DNA of 8,049 nucleotides from Rhizobium sp. LCM 4573 (GCF_001854865.1 NZ_MDDW01000001.1:207030-215078); one strand, 5' to 3'. Positions 1-7,045 are shown, counted from the stretch's first letter. Program-made: numbers and translations. The notes: generated from the sequence alone by a model not told the origin.

Positions 1-2
1 CT

Positions 3-278
3 CCGGCTTCCCCGGCGAGTGCCGTCGATATCGGGCCGATCCTCGATGCAGCCGTCAAGAAGAGCGGCCAGAAGCTCAACTGGAAGAATTCCATCGTCGA
101 TCTGATGAAGGCGCTCAATCTGGATTCCAGTCTCTCGGCTCGCAAGGAACTCGCCGACGAGCTTGGCTATACCGGCGACAAGGGCGATTCCGCGGCCATG
201 AACGTCTGGCTGCACAAGGCTTTGATGAAGAAGCTCGCGGAAAACGGCGGCGTGGTGCCGGCCGAGCTCACAGACTGA
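3..278 (+). CDS. DUF3597 domain protein, 3' end only
   Basis: This is the C-terminal 91 residues of a protein whose start lies left of the window; the frame is open from base 3 to the TGA at 276-278. The visible part begins with a short Pro/Ala/Ser stretch (PASPASAVDIGP), typical of a linker. A compact, mostly helical domain follows, with the segments LNWKNSIVDLMKALNLD, RKELADELGYTGD and MNVWLHKALMKKLAENGG. I recognise this as the DUF3597 pattern, a small bacterial domain of unknown function. Family members are usually about 120-150 residues with a variable N-terminal linker, so roughly the first third is missing. No catalytic motif is visible, and I do not assign a function. A strong terminator begins 20 bases after the stop, so the gene is not co-transcribed with the dehydrogenase downstream. 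The family call is from memory of the domain pattern. Confidence 0.8.
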   Translation, partial: PASPASAVDIGPILDAAVKKSGQKLNWKNSIVDLMKALNLDSSLSARKELADELGYTGDKGDSAAMNVWLHKALMKKLAENGGVVPAELTD

Positions 279-297
279 GCATCCCGAAAGTCCTTCG

Positions 298-322
298 AAG
301 CCCGCCATCCCGGCGGGCTTTT
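298..322 (+). terminator. Rho-independent terminator after the DUF3597 gene
   Basis: A perfect 9-bp stem (AAGCCCGCC at 298-306 with GGCGGGCTT at 312-320) with a 5-base loop is followed by a short T run ending at 322. It lies 20 bases after the DUF3597 stop codon and 95 bases before the next start codon. Confidence 0.85.
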
Positions 323-417
323 CATTTGTGCGCTCAATAAATCTTGATGGCACGTGTAAGGTATTTGCGCGGTTCTTCCCTTAAACAGGAATGAACCACA
401 CCCAAGGGAGGTCCAGG

Positions 418-1680
418 ATGAACCAGTTTTCTTCCATGCTCGCCGGCACTGTTCTTTCGGCCGTCCTGATTGCAGCGCCCGCCTGCGCACAAACCGGAAA
501 CCAGCCTGCGACCGGCGCGGAAGACGTGCCGGCCGGCCAGCCGGCCGAAACCAGGCCACCCAATGCACCGGCCCAGCGACCTGCCTTTGCCGGGCAGACC
601 CGCGCGCCGCAGCCTGCGCAAATGCCGCGAATTGCTACCCAGGTTGTCGCAGACGACCTCCCGCACCTCTGGGCCATGGAATTCCTGCCCGATGGCCGCA
701 TGCTCGTGACCGCGAAAGAAGGTGCCATGCACATCGTCTCGGAGAAAGGCGAAGCCGGCCCCGAGATCGAAGGCGTCCCCGAAGTCCTCTCCGATGGCCA
801 GGGCGGGCTCCTCGACGTCGCGCTGGCCCCGGACTACCAGAGCTCCGGCCGCATATTCTTCTCCTTCTCGGAAGACCGCGAGGATGGCAACGGCACCTCC
901 GTAGCCTCCGCACGACTGGTGCCGGACGACCAGGGCGGCGGGCGACTGGAGGATGTCAGCGTCATCTTCCGCCAGATGCCGAGCTATGACGGCAACAAGC
1001 ATTTCGGCTCGCGCCTCGTCTTCGGTCAGAACGACGAACTCTATGTGACCGTCGGCGAGCGCTCGGATCGTAAACCGCGCGTGCAGGCACAGGACCTTTC
1101 GAGTGGTCTCGGCAAAATCTTCCGCATCGACATGAACGGCAAGGCGCTGCCGGACAATCCCTTTGCTGGCAGAGAGGGCGCCCAGCCGGAAATCTGGAGC
1201 CTCGGCCATCGCAACCTTCAATCCGCCACCCTGGATGGCCAGGGGCGCCTCTGGACGGTCGAACACGGTCCCCGCGGCGGGGACGAGCTGAACAGGCCGG
1301 AAGCCGGCAAGAACTATGGCTGGCCGGAGGTCACCTACGGCGTCGAATATAGCGGCAGCCCCGTCGGAGACGGCATCACGGAAAAGGCCGAGACGGAACA
1401 GCCCGTCTATTATTGGGACCCCGTGATCGCCCCTTCCGGCATGGCCTATTACGACGCCGATGCCATTCCCGAATGGAAGGGTGCCTTTCTGGTCGGCGGC
1501 CTCGTCTCGCAGGGCATCGTCGTAGTGCATATGGATGGCGACAGGGTTTCGAATGAAGAACGCGTGCCGCTGGAAGCCCGCATTCGCGACGTGAAGGTCG
1601 GGCCTGATGGCGCCGTCTACGCGGTAACCGAGGAACGCGGCAGCGGGTCGACCATCGTTCGTCTGACGAAGGCGAGCTGA
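418..1680 (+). CDS. Secreted PQQ-dependent aldose sugar dehydrogenase (sGDH/YliI family)
   Basis: The product (420 aa) should be a soluble periplasmic quinoprotein that oxidises aldose sugars using PQQ and Ca2+. Residues 1-24 form a signal peptide ending in ACA-Q. A Pro/Ala-rich linker (about 25-68) and a six-bladed propeller of the GSDH family follow. Visible family motifs are GGLLDVALAPDY, HFGSRLVF with the likely catalytic base His195, GHRNLQ with Arg265 (PQQ contact), EHGPRGGDELN from residue 282 and GKNYGWP. I chose the ATG at 418 over the in-frame ATG at 391. It has a strong GGGAGG (406-411) at 6-base spacing and starts directly at the signal peptide, whereas 391 has no good ribosome site and would put 9 extra residues before the signal. 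The gene stands alone between two terminators. No PQQ biosynthesis genes are in view, so cofactor supply is unknown; substrate is inferred from family only. Confidence 0.9.
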   Translation: MNQFSSMLAGTVLSAVLIAAPACAQTGNQPATGAEDVPAGQPAETRPPNAPAQRPAFAGQTRAPQPAQMPRIATQVVADDLPHLWAMEFLPDGRMLVTAKEGAMHIVSEKGEAGPEIEGVPEVLSDGQGGLLDVALAPDYQSSGRIFFSFSEDREDGNGTSVASARLVPDDQGGGRLEDVSVIFRQMPSYDGNKHFGSRLVFGQNDELYVTVGERSDRKPRVQAQDLSSGLGKIFRIDMNGKALPDNPFAGREGAQPEIWSLGHRNLQSATLDGQGRLWTVEHGPRGGDELNRPEAGKNYGWPEVTYGVEYSGSPVGDGITEKAETEQPVYYWDPVIAPSGMAYYDADAIPEWKGAFLVGGLVSQGIVVVHMDGDRVSNEERVPLEARIRDVKVGPDGAVYAVTEERGSGSTIVRLTKAS

Positions 1681-1705
1681 CAATCCGAATCTGACACCTG
1701 ATAGC

Positions 1706-1732
1706 AAAAGCCCGCGTCTCCCGCGGGCTTTT
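1706..1732. terminator. Bidirectional terminator between the dehydrogenase and aatA
   Basis: An 11-bp perfect stem (AAAAGCCCGCG at 1706-1716 with CGCGGGCTTTT at 1722-1732) encloses a 5-base loop. The stem carries A residues on one side and T residues on the other, so it offers a U-tract in both directions. It lies 25 bases after the dehydrogenase stop and 23 bases beyond the aatA stop, between two convergent genes. Confidence 0.88.
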
Positions 1733-1755
1733 CTTTTCCAGCCTTTAGCTGGCGG

Positions 1756-3063
<1,308 letters not shown>

Positions 3064-3120
3064 TCATCGATGAAAGAAGCTGATTAAAGCGCTTCGACCC
3101 GGTTTACAGCCGCGTAACTC

Positions 3121-3146
3121 TTGCCTGCTACAACCGGTGCAGGCAA
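3121..3146 (+). repeat. Perfect 8-bp inverted repeat just upstream of the EAL gene
   Basis: TTGCCTGC (3121-3128) and GCAGGCAA (3139-3146) are exact reverse complements around a 10-base centre, ending 15 bases before the ATG at 3162. No T run follows, so it is not a terminator. It could be an operator for a dimeric regulator or a hairpin in the EAL mRNA leader close to the weak ribosome site (GGAT, about 3151-3154). The function is inference. Confidence 0.5.
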
Positions 3147-3161
3147 CAACGGATCGCGGTC

Positions 3162-4097
3162 ATGAACGCCAAGAGCATTTTTGCCAGTCTGGTGCGGGGC
3201 GATGACGGGTCCGTTTCGACCACTTACGGCCCCTTCCTGCTACTCTCCGCATTGCAGCCGATCTTCAGGCGAAGCCCGGATGAAACGCTGGAGATCGAGG
3301 CTTTCGAAGGCCTCGTCCGCACATTCCGAAGCGGAGAGCCCGTTTCTCCGGCCGAGTTCTTCGGCCTTGTCGAGCCTGCCGATATCGAGACGACCGACAG
3401 TATCCTGCGCACCATCCATATTCTCAATACGGGCCGCCTCAACCGCTCCCATGCCCGGATTTTCATAAAGTTTCATCCAGGCCTCTTCAGAACTCCGATC
3501 GCCATGCGCCAGGAGGTGGAACGCATCAAGCTCGCGGGCCACGAGGCAGGCCTCTCCCCCGATAGAATCGTCTGCGAAATCTCCGAAAAATTCGGCGAAG
3601 ACGCCCACCTCATCGCCGCCTTCACCGAACACATGCGCGCGATCGGCTTCCGTATCGCGATCGACGATTTCGGTGCGGGCGATTCCGATCTGGAGCGGCT
3701 GAAACACATCCGCCCGGATTACGTGAAATTCGAACCCGCCTGGACTCGCGACTTCCTGGAGAACTCCGCCGGCATGGCGCTGCTTCGCGTCATAGTCCGT
3801 CAGATGCAGGAGGATGGCATCGAGCCTGTCTTCGAAGGACTCGAGCAGTCGTGGCAGGTGCAGCGTTGCGGAGAACTCGGCGTGCCGCTGATGCAGGGAT
3901 ATGCACTTGCGCGGCCGCAGCTTGCCCCGACCGACTTCAACTCTCTCTTCCCGGAAGCGCCTTCGGCCATAGAACCGGCAGCCGCCGCCCGCACGAACGC
4001 CCTCAGTTCCGCACCGAGCCCGGCACATGCCACGATCGCCTCTGCACGTGCCAAACCGGCCCGTACTTTCGGCAGGCGGCGCCCCGCGCTCGATTGA
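3162..4097 (+). CDS. Stand-alone EAL-domain protein, probably catalytically impaired
   Basis: The 311-aa protein has one EAL domain (about residues 27-265), the fold of cyclic-di-GMP phosphodiesterases, with no GGDEF domain, signal peptide or membrane segment. The signature EAL motif reads EGL (E49-G50-L51 in FEGLVRTF). The metal ligand Asn expected in the INLSP-like strand is Lys103 (FIKFHP). Other active-site positions look intact: Glu139 (CEISE), Asp168-Asp169 (DDFGAG), Lys189 (YVKFE), Glu225 (FEGLE) and Gln245 (MQGY). Loss of a metal ligand suggests weak or no hydrolysis, so it may act as a c-di-GMP receptor or protein partner; this is inference. Residues about 265-311 are Ala/Pro/Ser/Arg-rich and probably disordered. 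The ATG at 3162 has only a weak ribosome site (GGAT), suggesting low expression. It diverges from aatA and has an 8-bp inverted repeat immediately upstream. I see no convincing terminator after it. Confidence 0.88.
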   Translation: MNAKSIFASLVRGDDGSVSTTYGPFLLLSALQPIFRRSPDETLEIEAFEGLVRTFRSGEPVSPAEFFGLVEPADIETTDSILRTIHILNTGRLNRSHARIFIKFHPGLFRTPIAMRQEVERIKLAGHEAGLSPDRIVCEISEKFGEDAHLIAAFTEHMRAIGFRIAIDDFGAGDSDLERLKHIRPDYVKFEPAWTRDFLENSAGMALLRVIVRQMQEDGIEPVFEGLEQSWQVQRCGELGVPLMQGYALARPQLAPTDFNSLFPEAPSAIEPAAAARTNALSSAPSPAHATIASARAKPARTFGRRRPALD

Positions 4098-4220
4098 AAG
4101 AAGATCTTCGATCCTTGCCCAGATAATGCCGCGACAAATGCTCCGGATCGCCATGAACCGGTCCTCTTCGCGACCTTTTCGAAGCCTTCACTCTGGTGAT
4201 CAAAAGGAAAGGATCGGCAG

Positions 4221-4346
4221 ATGTTCCTGGACGACGATAGGTTGAACCGCAGGCATAACAGATTGAGGCTTTCCCCCTCCCTCATGGCATCCATCGGGCT
4301 GGCGGCCTGCGTGGCGATGATGGTGGGACTGGTCGCAAGGATCTGA
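4221..4346 (+). CDS. 41-aa predicted single-pass membrane peptide
   Basis: A short frame begins with ATG at 4221 and ends at TGA 4344-4346, followed at once by TAA in register. The start is preceded by a purine-rich AAAGGAAAGGA ending 8 bases upstream, a good ribosome site. The N-terminal half is charged (MFLDDDRLNRRHNRLR). The C-terminal half is hydrophobic (about residues 20-39, from SLMASIGLAACVAMMVGL), predicting one membrane helix with the basic N-terminus in the cytoplasm. An intrinsic terminator starts immediately after the stop, so it looks like a short self-contained unit or the last gene of an EAL-gene transcript (123 bases separate them). I do not recognise a family. Support comes from the ribosome site, the hydrophobic helix and the terminator; homology is untested. 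Confidence 0.5.
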   Translation: MFLDDDRLNRRHNRLRLSPSLMASIGLAACVAMMVGLVARI

Positions 4347-4347
4347 T

Positions 4348-4390
4348 AAGCCTGAAGCCGGCGGCCAAGCCGCCTTGTCGGGTTTTGATG
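4348..4390 (+). terminator. Intrinsic terminator after the 41-aa gene
   Basis: The core stem GGCGGC (4360-4365) and GCCGCC (4369-4374) has a 3-base loop. It is extended, across a small internal loop, by AAGCCTGA (4348-4355) pairing with TCGGGTTT (4379-4386, including two G-T pairs). The element ends in a short T run (GGGTTTT). It starts right after the stop codons of the small gene and separates it from the transporter. Confidence 0.65.
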
Positions 4391-4451
4391 AAACTGCTAA
4401 TGCGGACCCCGTCCCCGGCCAGCTGGCCACCTTCTCCGCTCAGGCTCGAAC

Positions 4452-5348
4452 ATGACCCGCATCCAGGCGAACCTTGTCCTTCTGCTCGCCGCAGCGATCT
4501 GGGGCGGTGGTTTCGTTGCCCAGTCGACGGCCATGGACAAGATCGGCCCCTTCTGGTTCGTGGGCCTGCGTTTCGGGATCGCCACGCTCGCCGTCCTGCC
4601 CTTCGCCTTGATGGAGGCGCGAAAGGCGAAAGCTCCGCTCTCGAAAAACGGACTCCTGTCGTTCATCGCGGTCGGCCTAGCTCTCTTCGGCGGCGCCATC
4701 ACCCAGCAGATCGGCCTCATCAGCACCACGGTCACCAATTCCAGCTTCCTGACCGGGCTTTACGTCGTCTTCGTGCCGGTCATCTCGGTGATCGCTCTTC
4801 GCCGGTATCCGCATTGGATCATTTGGCCGGCAGCGGTTCTGGCGCTCTTCGGCATCTTCTTGCTCAGCGGCGGCGAGCTTGCATCCCTTACCAGAGGCGA
4901 CGCGCTCACCATTGTCTGCGCCTTCTTCTGGGGTATCCAGATCATTCTCGCCGGCCTTTTCGTCTCATCGACCGGAAGGCCATTGGCGCTCTCGGCCTGT
5001 CAATTCGCCGTCTGCTCCATCCTCTGCCTGGCGATCGGCCTGTTCATCGAACCGATCGACCTCGCCGCGATTTCCGCCGCATCCCGGGAAATCCTCTATG
5101 TTGGCCTGATCTCCTCCGGCCTTGCCTTTGTCCTGCAGGTCATCGGACAGCGCTACACCACCGCACCCCAGGCCGCGATCCTCCTCTCCTCCGAAGCGCT
5201 TTTCGGCGCCCTGCTGGGCGCCCTCCTGCTCGGGGAGAAACTGCCGCCCCTCGGCTATGTGGGCTGCGCGGTTCTCTTCGCGGCAATGCTTCTGGTCGAG
5301 CTCGTTCCGGAACTAACCCGCCGCAGGAGCCGTCTTTCCAACGCCTGA
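4452..5348 (+). CDS. DMT-superfamily (EamA) transporter, ten membrane helices
   Basis: This 298-aa inner-membrane protein has the double EamA-repeat layout of drug/metabolite transporters. The first repeat spans about residues 5-138 and opens with LLLAAAIWGGGFVAQSTAMD; the second spans about 148-285 and opens with TIVCAFFWGIQIILAGLF. Each gives about five hydrophobic helices, and the length (about 300 aa) is typical. A conserved-looking SLLTG-like segment (NSSFLTGLYVVFVPV) and the late SSEALFGALLGALLLGEKL helix, with its E-x-x-x-G pattern, are classic for the family. Members export amino acids, metabolites or drugs; substrate cannot be read from sequence. The C-terminus ends in a basic tail (TRRRSRLSNA). 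The ATG at 4452 has a poor ribosome site (AGG about 9 bases upstream), but the family's usual N-terminus starts here. It lies between two terminators and appears monocistronic. Confidence 0.9.
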   Translation: MTRIQANLVLLLAAAIWGGGFVAQSTAMDKIGPFWFVGLRFGIATLAVLPFALMEARKAKAPLSKNGLLSFIAVGLALFGGAITQQIGLISTTVTNSSFLTGLYVVFVPVISVIALRRYPHWIIWPAAVLALFGIFLLSGGELASLTRGDALTIVCAFFWGIQIILAGLFVSSTGRPLALSACQFAVCSILCLAIGLFIEPIDLAAISAASREILYVGLISSGLAFVLQVIGQRYTTAPQAAILLSSEALFGALLGALLLGEKLPPLGYVGCAVLFAAMLLVELVPELTRRRSRLSNA

Positions 5349-5372
5349 AAACGACAGGCGACAAATTTTTTT
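5342..5372 (+). terminator. Terminator overlapping the transporter stop codon
   Basis: CGCCTG (5342-5347) pairs with CAGGCG (5355-5360) around a 7-base loop. After five bases a run of seven T follows (5366-5372). The left arm includes the first two bases of the TGA stop codon (5346-5348), so the signal is compressed into the gene end. Confidence 0.7.
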
Positions 5373-5603
5373 CAATTAGCGACACGCGTATCAAAATGAG
5401 GCAAAACAACCCTGAATTTTGATTGTTGGCGATGGATTCTGCCCCTTCCACCCCACCTTGAGCCCCCAAACGCCGCATTTGCAGGCATTTTCGCGTTCAC
5501 GCTTTTTCGATTGCACGGCCCGCCCGAAAAACTTTTTCTTGCCAATTTCGGATAAACACAGCACTCTGTGCAAGTTCGGGCAATTTACGAGCATGGGAAG
5601 ACC

Positions 5604-5609
5604 TATAAT
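5604..5609 (+). promoter_or_regulatory. Perfect TATAAT box, possible -10 of the cold shock promoter
   Basis: TATAAT occurs at 5604-5609. If used, transcription would begin near 5616, two bases before the first leader hairpin, and give a leader of about 175 bases. No good -35 box is seen at 16-18 bases upstream (CAATTT at 17), and there is no extended -10 TG. The same bases overlap a possible upstream start codon (5608-5610), so the two readings compete. Confidence 0.4.
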
Positions 5610-5691
5610 GATGCGTTCCGGAGACGCCAAGACTCCGGGCGGGGGATCTGGGGGCGGATTGCGAATCTATTCCTGCCAGTCACCGCGGTAA
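5608..5691 (+). CDS. Possible 27-codon upstream reading frame in the cold shock leader
   Basis: ATG-ATG at 5608-5613 opens a frame that ends at TAA 5689-5691, giving a Gly-rich peptide (starting MMRSGDAKTPGGG, ending RIYSCQSPR). A GGGAAG at 5595-5600 lies 7 bases upstream, an acceptable ribosome site. The frame ends 100 bases before the cold shock gene. It can be translated only if transcription starts upstream of about 5590, which conflicts with using TATAAT at 5604 as the -10 box. The composition could equally be a by-product of a G-rich structured RNA. I cannot tell from one sequence. Confidence 0.25.
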   Translation: MMRSGDAKTPGGGSGGGLRIYSCQSPR

Positions 5692-5791
5692 AGACAGGGC
5701 CCCTTTCTTAAGCTGCCTGCCACCGCCCTAAGGGGCAACATTGTGATGCTGTCCGCCGCTGAACACGGACAGAAAGAAAAGGACCTGCTGC

Positions 5792-6007
5792 ATGGCCGAA
5801 ACTGGCACTGTAAAATTCTTCAACACCGACAAAGGCTTCGGCTTCATCAAGCCGGATAACGGCGGCGCCGATATCTTTGTCCATATCTCTGCCGTACAGG
5901 CTTCCGGCCTGTCCGGTCTTTCGGAAAACCAGAAGGTAAGCTTCGACACGGAACCGGATCGTCGCGGCAAAGGCCCCAAGGCCGTCAACCTGCAGATTGC
6001 CGGTTAA
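5792..6007 (+). CDS. Cold shock domain protein (CspA family)
   Basis: The product is a 71-aa single cold shock domain, a five-stranded OB-fold that binds single-stranded RNA/DNA and acts as an RNA chaperone or anti-terminator in the cytoplasm. RNP1 is KGFGFI (residues 14-19) and RNP2 is DIFVHI (27-32). The conserved N-terminal GTVKFFNTDKGFGFI runs in the standard register. Length is typical for the family, with a slightly extended loop (SAVQASGLSGLSENQKV) as common in alphaproteobacteria. The ATG at 5792 has AAGGA 8 bases upstream. A long structured leader precedes it, which fits post-transcriptional control. The gene stands alone and is closed by a terminator. Rhizobia carry several csp paralogues, so I give no numbered symbol, and whether this copy responds to cold cannot be read from the sequence. 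Confidence 0.95.
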   Translation: MAETGTVKFFNTDKGFGFIKPDNGGADIFVHISAVQASGLSGLSENQKVSFDTEPDRRGKGPKAVNLQIAG

Positions 6008-6035
6008 GCCTTACCGGCTTTCATTCGAGTTGAGG

Positions 6036-6060
6036 CCCGGCAGATATGCCGGGTTTTTTT
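6036..6060 (+). terminator. Strong intrinsic terminator after the cold shock gene
   Basis: CCCGGCA (6036-6042) pairs with TGCCGGG (6047-6053) around a GATA tetraloop, followed by seven T (6054-6060). A second small hairpin overlaps the stop codon region (GCCGGT near 5999-6004 with ACCGGC near 6013-6018). The T run faces the plus strand only, so the convergent hydrolase gene is not obviously served by it. Confidence 0.93.
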
Positions 6061-6078
6061 ATGCGGAGAACTGCGCGT

Positions 6079-6726
6079 TCAGAGACCGCGCAGGAATGGA
6101 TTTGTCCGCCGCTCCTCGCCAATCCGGCCGCCAGGGCCATGGCCGCAGATGAAGCCGACTTCATCGCCGAGCGGCAGCACCTTGTCGCGGATAGAGGCAA
6201 GAAGCGTGGCGTGGTCGCCGCCTGGCAGATCTGTTCGGCCGATCGAGCCGTTGAAGAGCACATCCCCGAGATGGGCGAAGCCTTCCGCGCGATTGAAATA
6301 GATCACATGCCCCGGCGCGTGACCCGGCGTATGGAAAACTTCGAACACATGCCCGCCGAAGGAAACGGTGTCCCCCTCCTCCAGCCAGCGGTCCGGCGTG
6401 ACGTTGCGCACCGGCATGGAGACGCCGAAACGTTCCGCCTGCTTTTCCAGCCGTTCCAGGAGCGGCAGGTCGTCCTTGTGAGGTCCGATCACCTTGATAC
6501 CGAGCAGTTCGCGCAACTCGTCGGCACCGCCGGCATGATCTATATGACCATGGGTAAGCCAGATTTCCCTGAGCTTTATGCCGTTCTCCTGCACCACCTG
6601 GACAATGGCCGAAACGTCGCCGCCGGGATCGATCACCACGCCTTCTTTAGTCTCGGTATCAAAGAGAAGTGTACAGTTCTGCTGGAATGGTGTGACCGGG
6701 ATGATGCCGGCCTGCAGCTTGCCCAT
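6079..6726 (-). CDS. MBL-fold metallo-hydrolase, glyoxalase II-like (YcbL type)
   Basis: This 215-aa cytoplasmic protein is a single metallo-beta-lactamase-fold domain of the small glyoxalase II-like group, expected to be a two-metal (Zn/Fe) thioester or related hydrolase. Metal ligands are clear: THGHIDH (His59, His61, Asp63, His64), His136 in TPGHAPGH, Asp155 in LGDVLF, and His196 in CGHGPGG. The ending GEERRTNPFL matches the group's conserved tail. It lacks the extra C-terminal helical domain that binds glutathione substrates in true glyoxalase II, so the exact substrate is uncertain. The start at 6726 has GAGG about 5 bases upstream on the minus strand. The gene converges on the cold shock gene and lies 73 bases downstream of a small membrane protein gene on the same strand, so the two may share a transcript. 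Confidence 0.93.
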   Translation of the reverse strand: MGKLQAGIIPVTPFQQNCTLLFDTETKEGVVIDPGGDVSAIVQVVQENGIKLREIWLTHGHIDHAGGADELRELLGIKVIGPHKDDLPLLERLEKQAERFGVSMPVRNVTPDRWLEEGDTVSFGGHVFEVFHTPGHAPGHVIYFNRAEGFAHLGDVLFNGSIGRTDLPGGDHATLLASIRDKVLPLGDEVGFICGHGPGGRIGEERRTNPFLRGL

Positions 6727-6754
6727 GATGCCTCGGCTTGCGGTGGATGATGCG

Positions 6755-6773
6755 TCCCGCCGGTATAGCGGGA
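6755..6773 (-). repeat. Inverted repeat in the leader of the MBL hydrolase gene
   Basis: TCCCGC (6755-6760) and GCGGGA (6768-6773) are exact reverse complements around seven bases, located 29 bases upstream of the hydrolase start and 27 bases past the end of the small membrane gene. No T run follows on the minus strand, so it does not look like a complete terminator. It may be an attenuating or stabilising hairpin in a joint transcript, or chance. Confidence 0.35.
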
Positions 6774-6799
6774 AACATCCCCTGTTTCAGCCCGAAAAA

Positions 6800-6985
6800 T
6801 CACTCGGAGACGGAATAGGCGGGACTTTCGGCTGCCGGCGGGGCAAGCGATGCCATGCCGAGCAGCAGGACCGAGACGGCGGTCGAGAGCGTGAAGGCGG
6901 CGATCAATACGACGCGCAGGGGATGCGCGGGCGCTGCGGTCTCCGCCTTGATGGCAGGAATGTCGGTAAAGGTCGGGCGGGTCAT
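6800..6985 (-). CDS. 61-aa predicted single-pass membrane protein
   Basis: The frame starts at ATG 6983-6985 with a good ribosome site on the minus strand (GGGAG about 7 bases upstream) and ends at TGA 6800-6802. Residues 1-22 are polar (MTRPTFTDIPAIKAETAAPA). Residues about 24-47 form one hydrophobic helix (RVVLIAAFTLSTAVSVLLLG), and the tail is Ala/Pro/Ser-rich (ending AYSVSE). A helix preceded by His-Pro-Leu-Arg suggests the N-terminus stays in the cytoplasm. I recognise no family. Upstream on the same strand is a perfect EcfG-type promoter (7046-7070), giving a leader of about 55 bases, so it is probably a general-stress gene. The divergent neighbour also has such a promoter. It may be co-transcribed with the MBL hydrolase 73 bases downstream. 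It may be missed by annotation pipelines because of its size. Confidence 0.68.
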   Translation of the reverse strand: MTRPTFTDIPAIKAETAAPAHPLRVVLIAAFTLSTAVSVLLLGMASLAPPAAESPAYSVSE

Positions 6986-7045
6986 GCGTTATCTCCCTAT
7001 GCTCCGATTTATCCATTTCGGCCGCCCCTGCCGCTCGAGAAAGGC

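Larger units (their letters stand above)
5373..5791 (+). other. Long intergenic leader region of the cold shock gene
   Basis: This 419-base stretch has no convincing conventional gene. Its left part (to about 5590) is noticeably more AT-rich than the rest of the window and probably holds the promoter. The right part is GC-rich and structured. Three hairpins are visible: CCGGAG/CTCCGG (5618-5623 with 5633-5638), GCCCCTT/AAGGGGC (5699-5705 with 5730-5736), and TGTCCG/CGGACA (5750-5755 with 5766-5771). The last ends 20 bases before the cold shock start codon, just before the ribosome site AAGGA (5779-5783). A G-rich tract (5637-5657) follows the first hairpin. Structured leaders of 100-200 bases are known for cold shock genes, where they act as temperature-sensitive mRNA elements; that this one does so is inference. 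Confidence 0.55.

Noticed and set aside
1632..1659. GGAAC followed by CGTT on the plus strand near the end of the dehydrogenase gene, resembling an EcfG promoter.
   Set aside because: The spacer is 19 bases rather than 16-17, it lies inside the coding region, and it points into a terminator.
334..1707. A 457-codon minus-strand frame opposite the sugar dehydrogenase.
   Set aside because: It mirrors the real gene in a GC-rich genome, has no recognisable domain, and the opposite strand has a signal peptide, ribosome site and all family motifs.
3240..4154. A 304-codon minus-strand frame opposite the EAL gene.
   Set aside because: It has no domain, and the plus strand carries the EAL motifs in order.
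4417..4428. A 12-bp perfect palindrome, GGCCAGCTGGCC, upstream of the transporter.
   Set aside because: Such GC-rich palindromes are expected by chance in this composition, and nothing around it suggests a binding site beyond its position.
4385..5422. A 345-codon plus-strand frame overlapping the transporter in another register.
   Set aside because: It translates to a Pro/Arg/Ser-rich shadow; the correct frame gives ten membrane helices.
5419..5607. Extension of the upstream cold shock frame leftward to a TTG at about 5419.
   Set aside because: There is no ribosome site, the region is AT-rich and promoter-like, and the composition is not protein-like.
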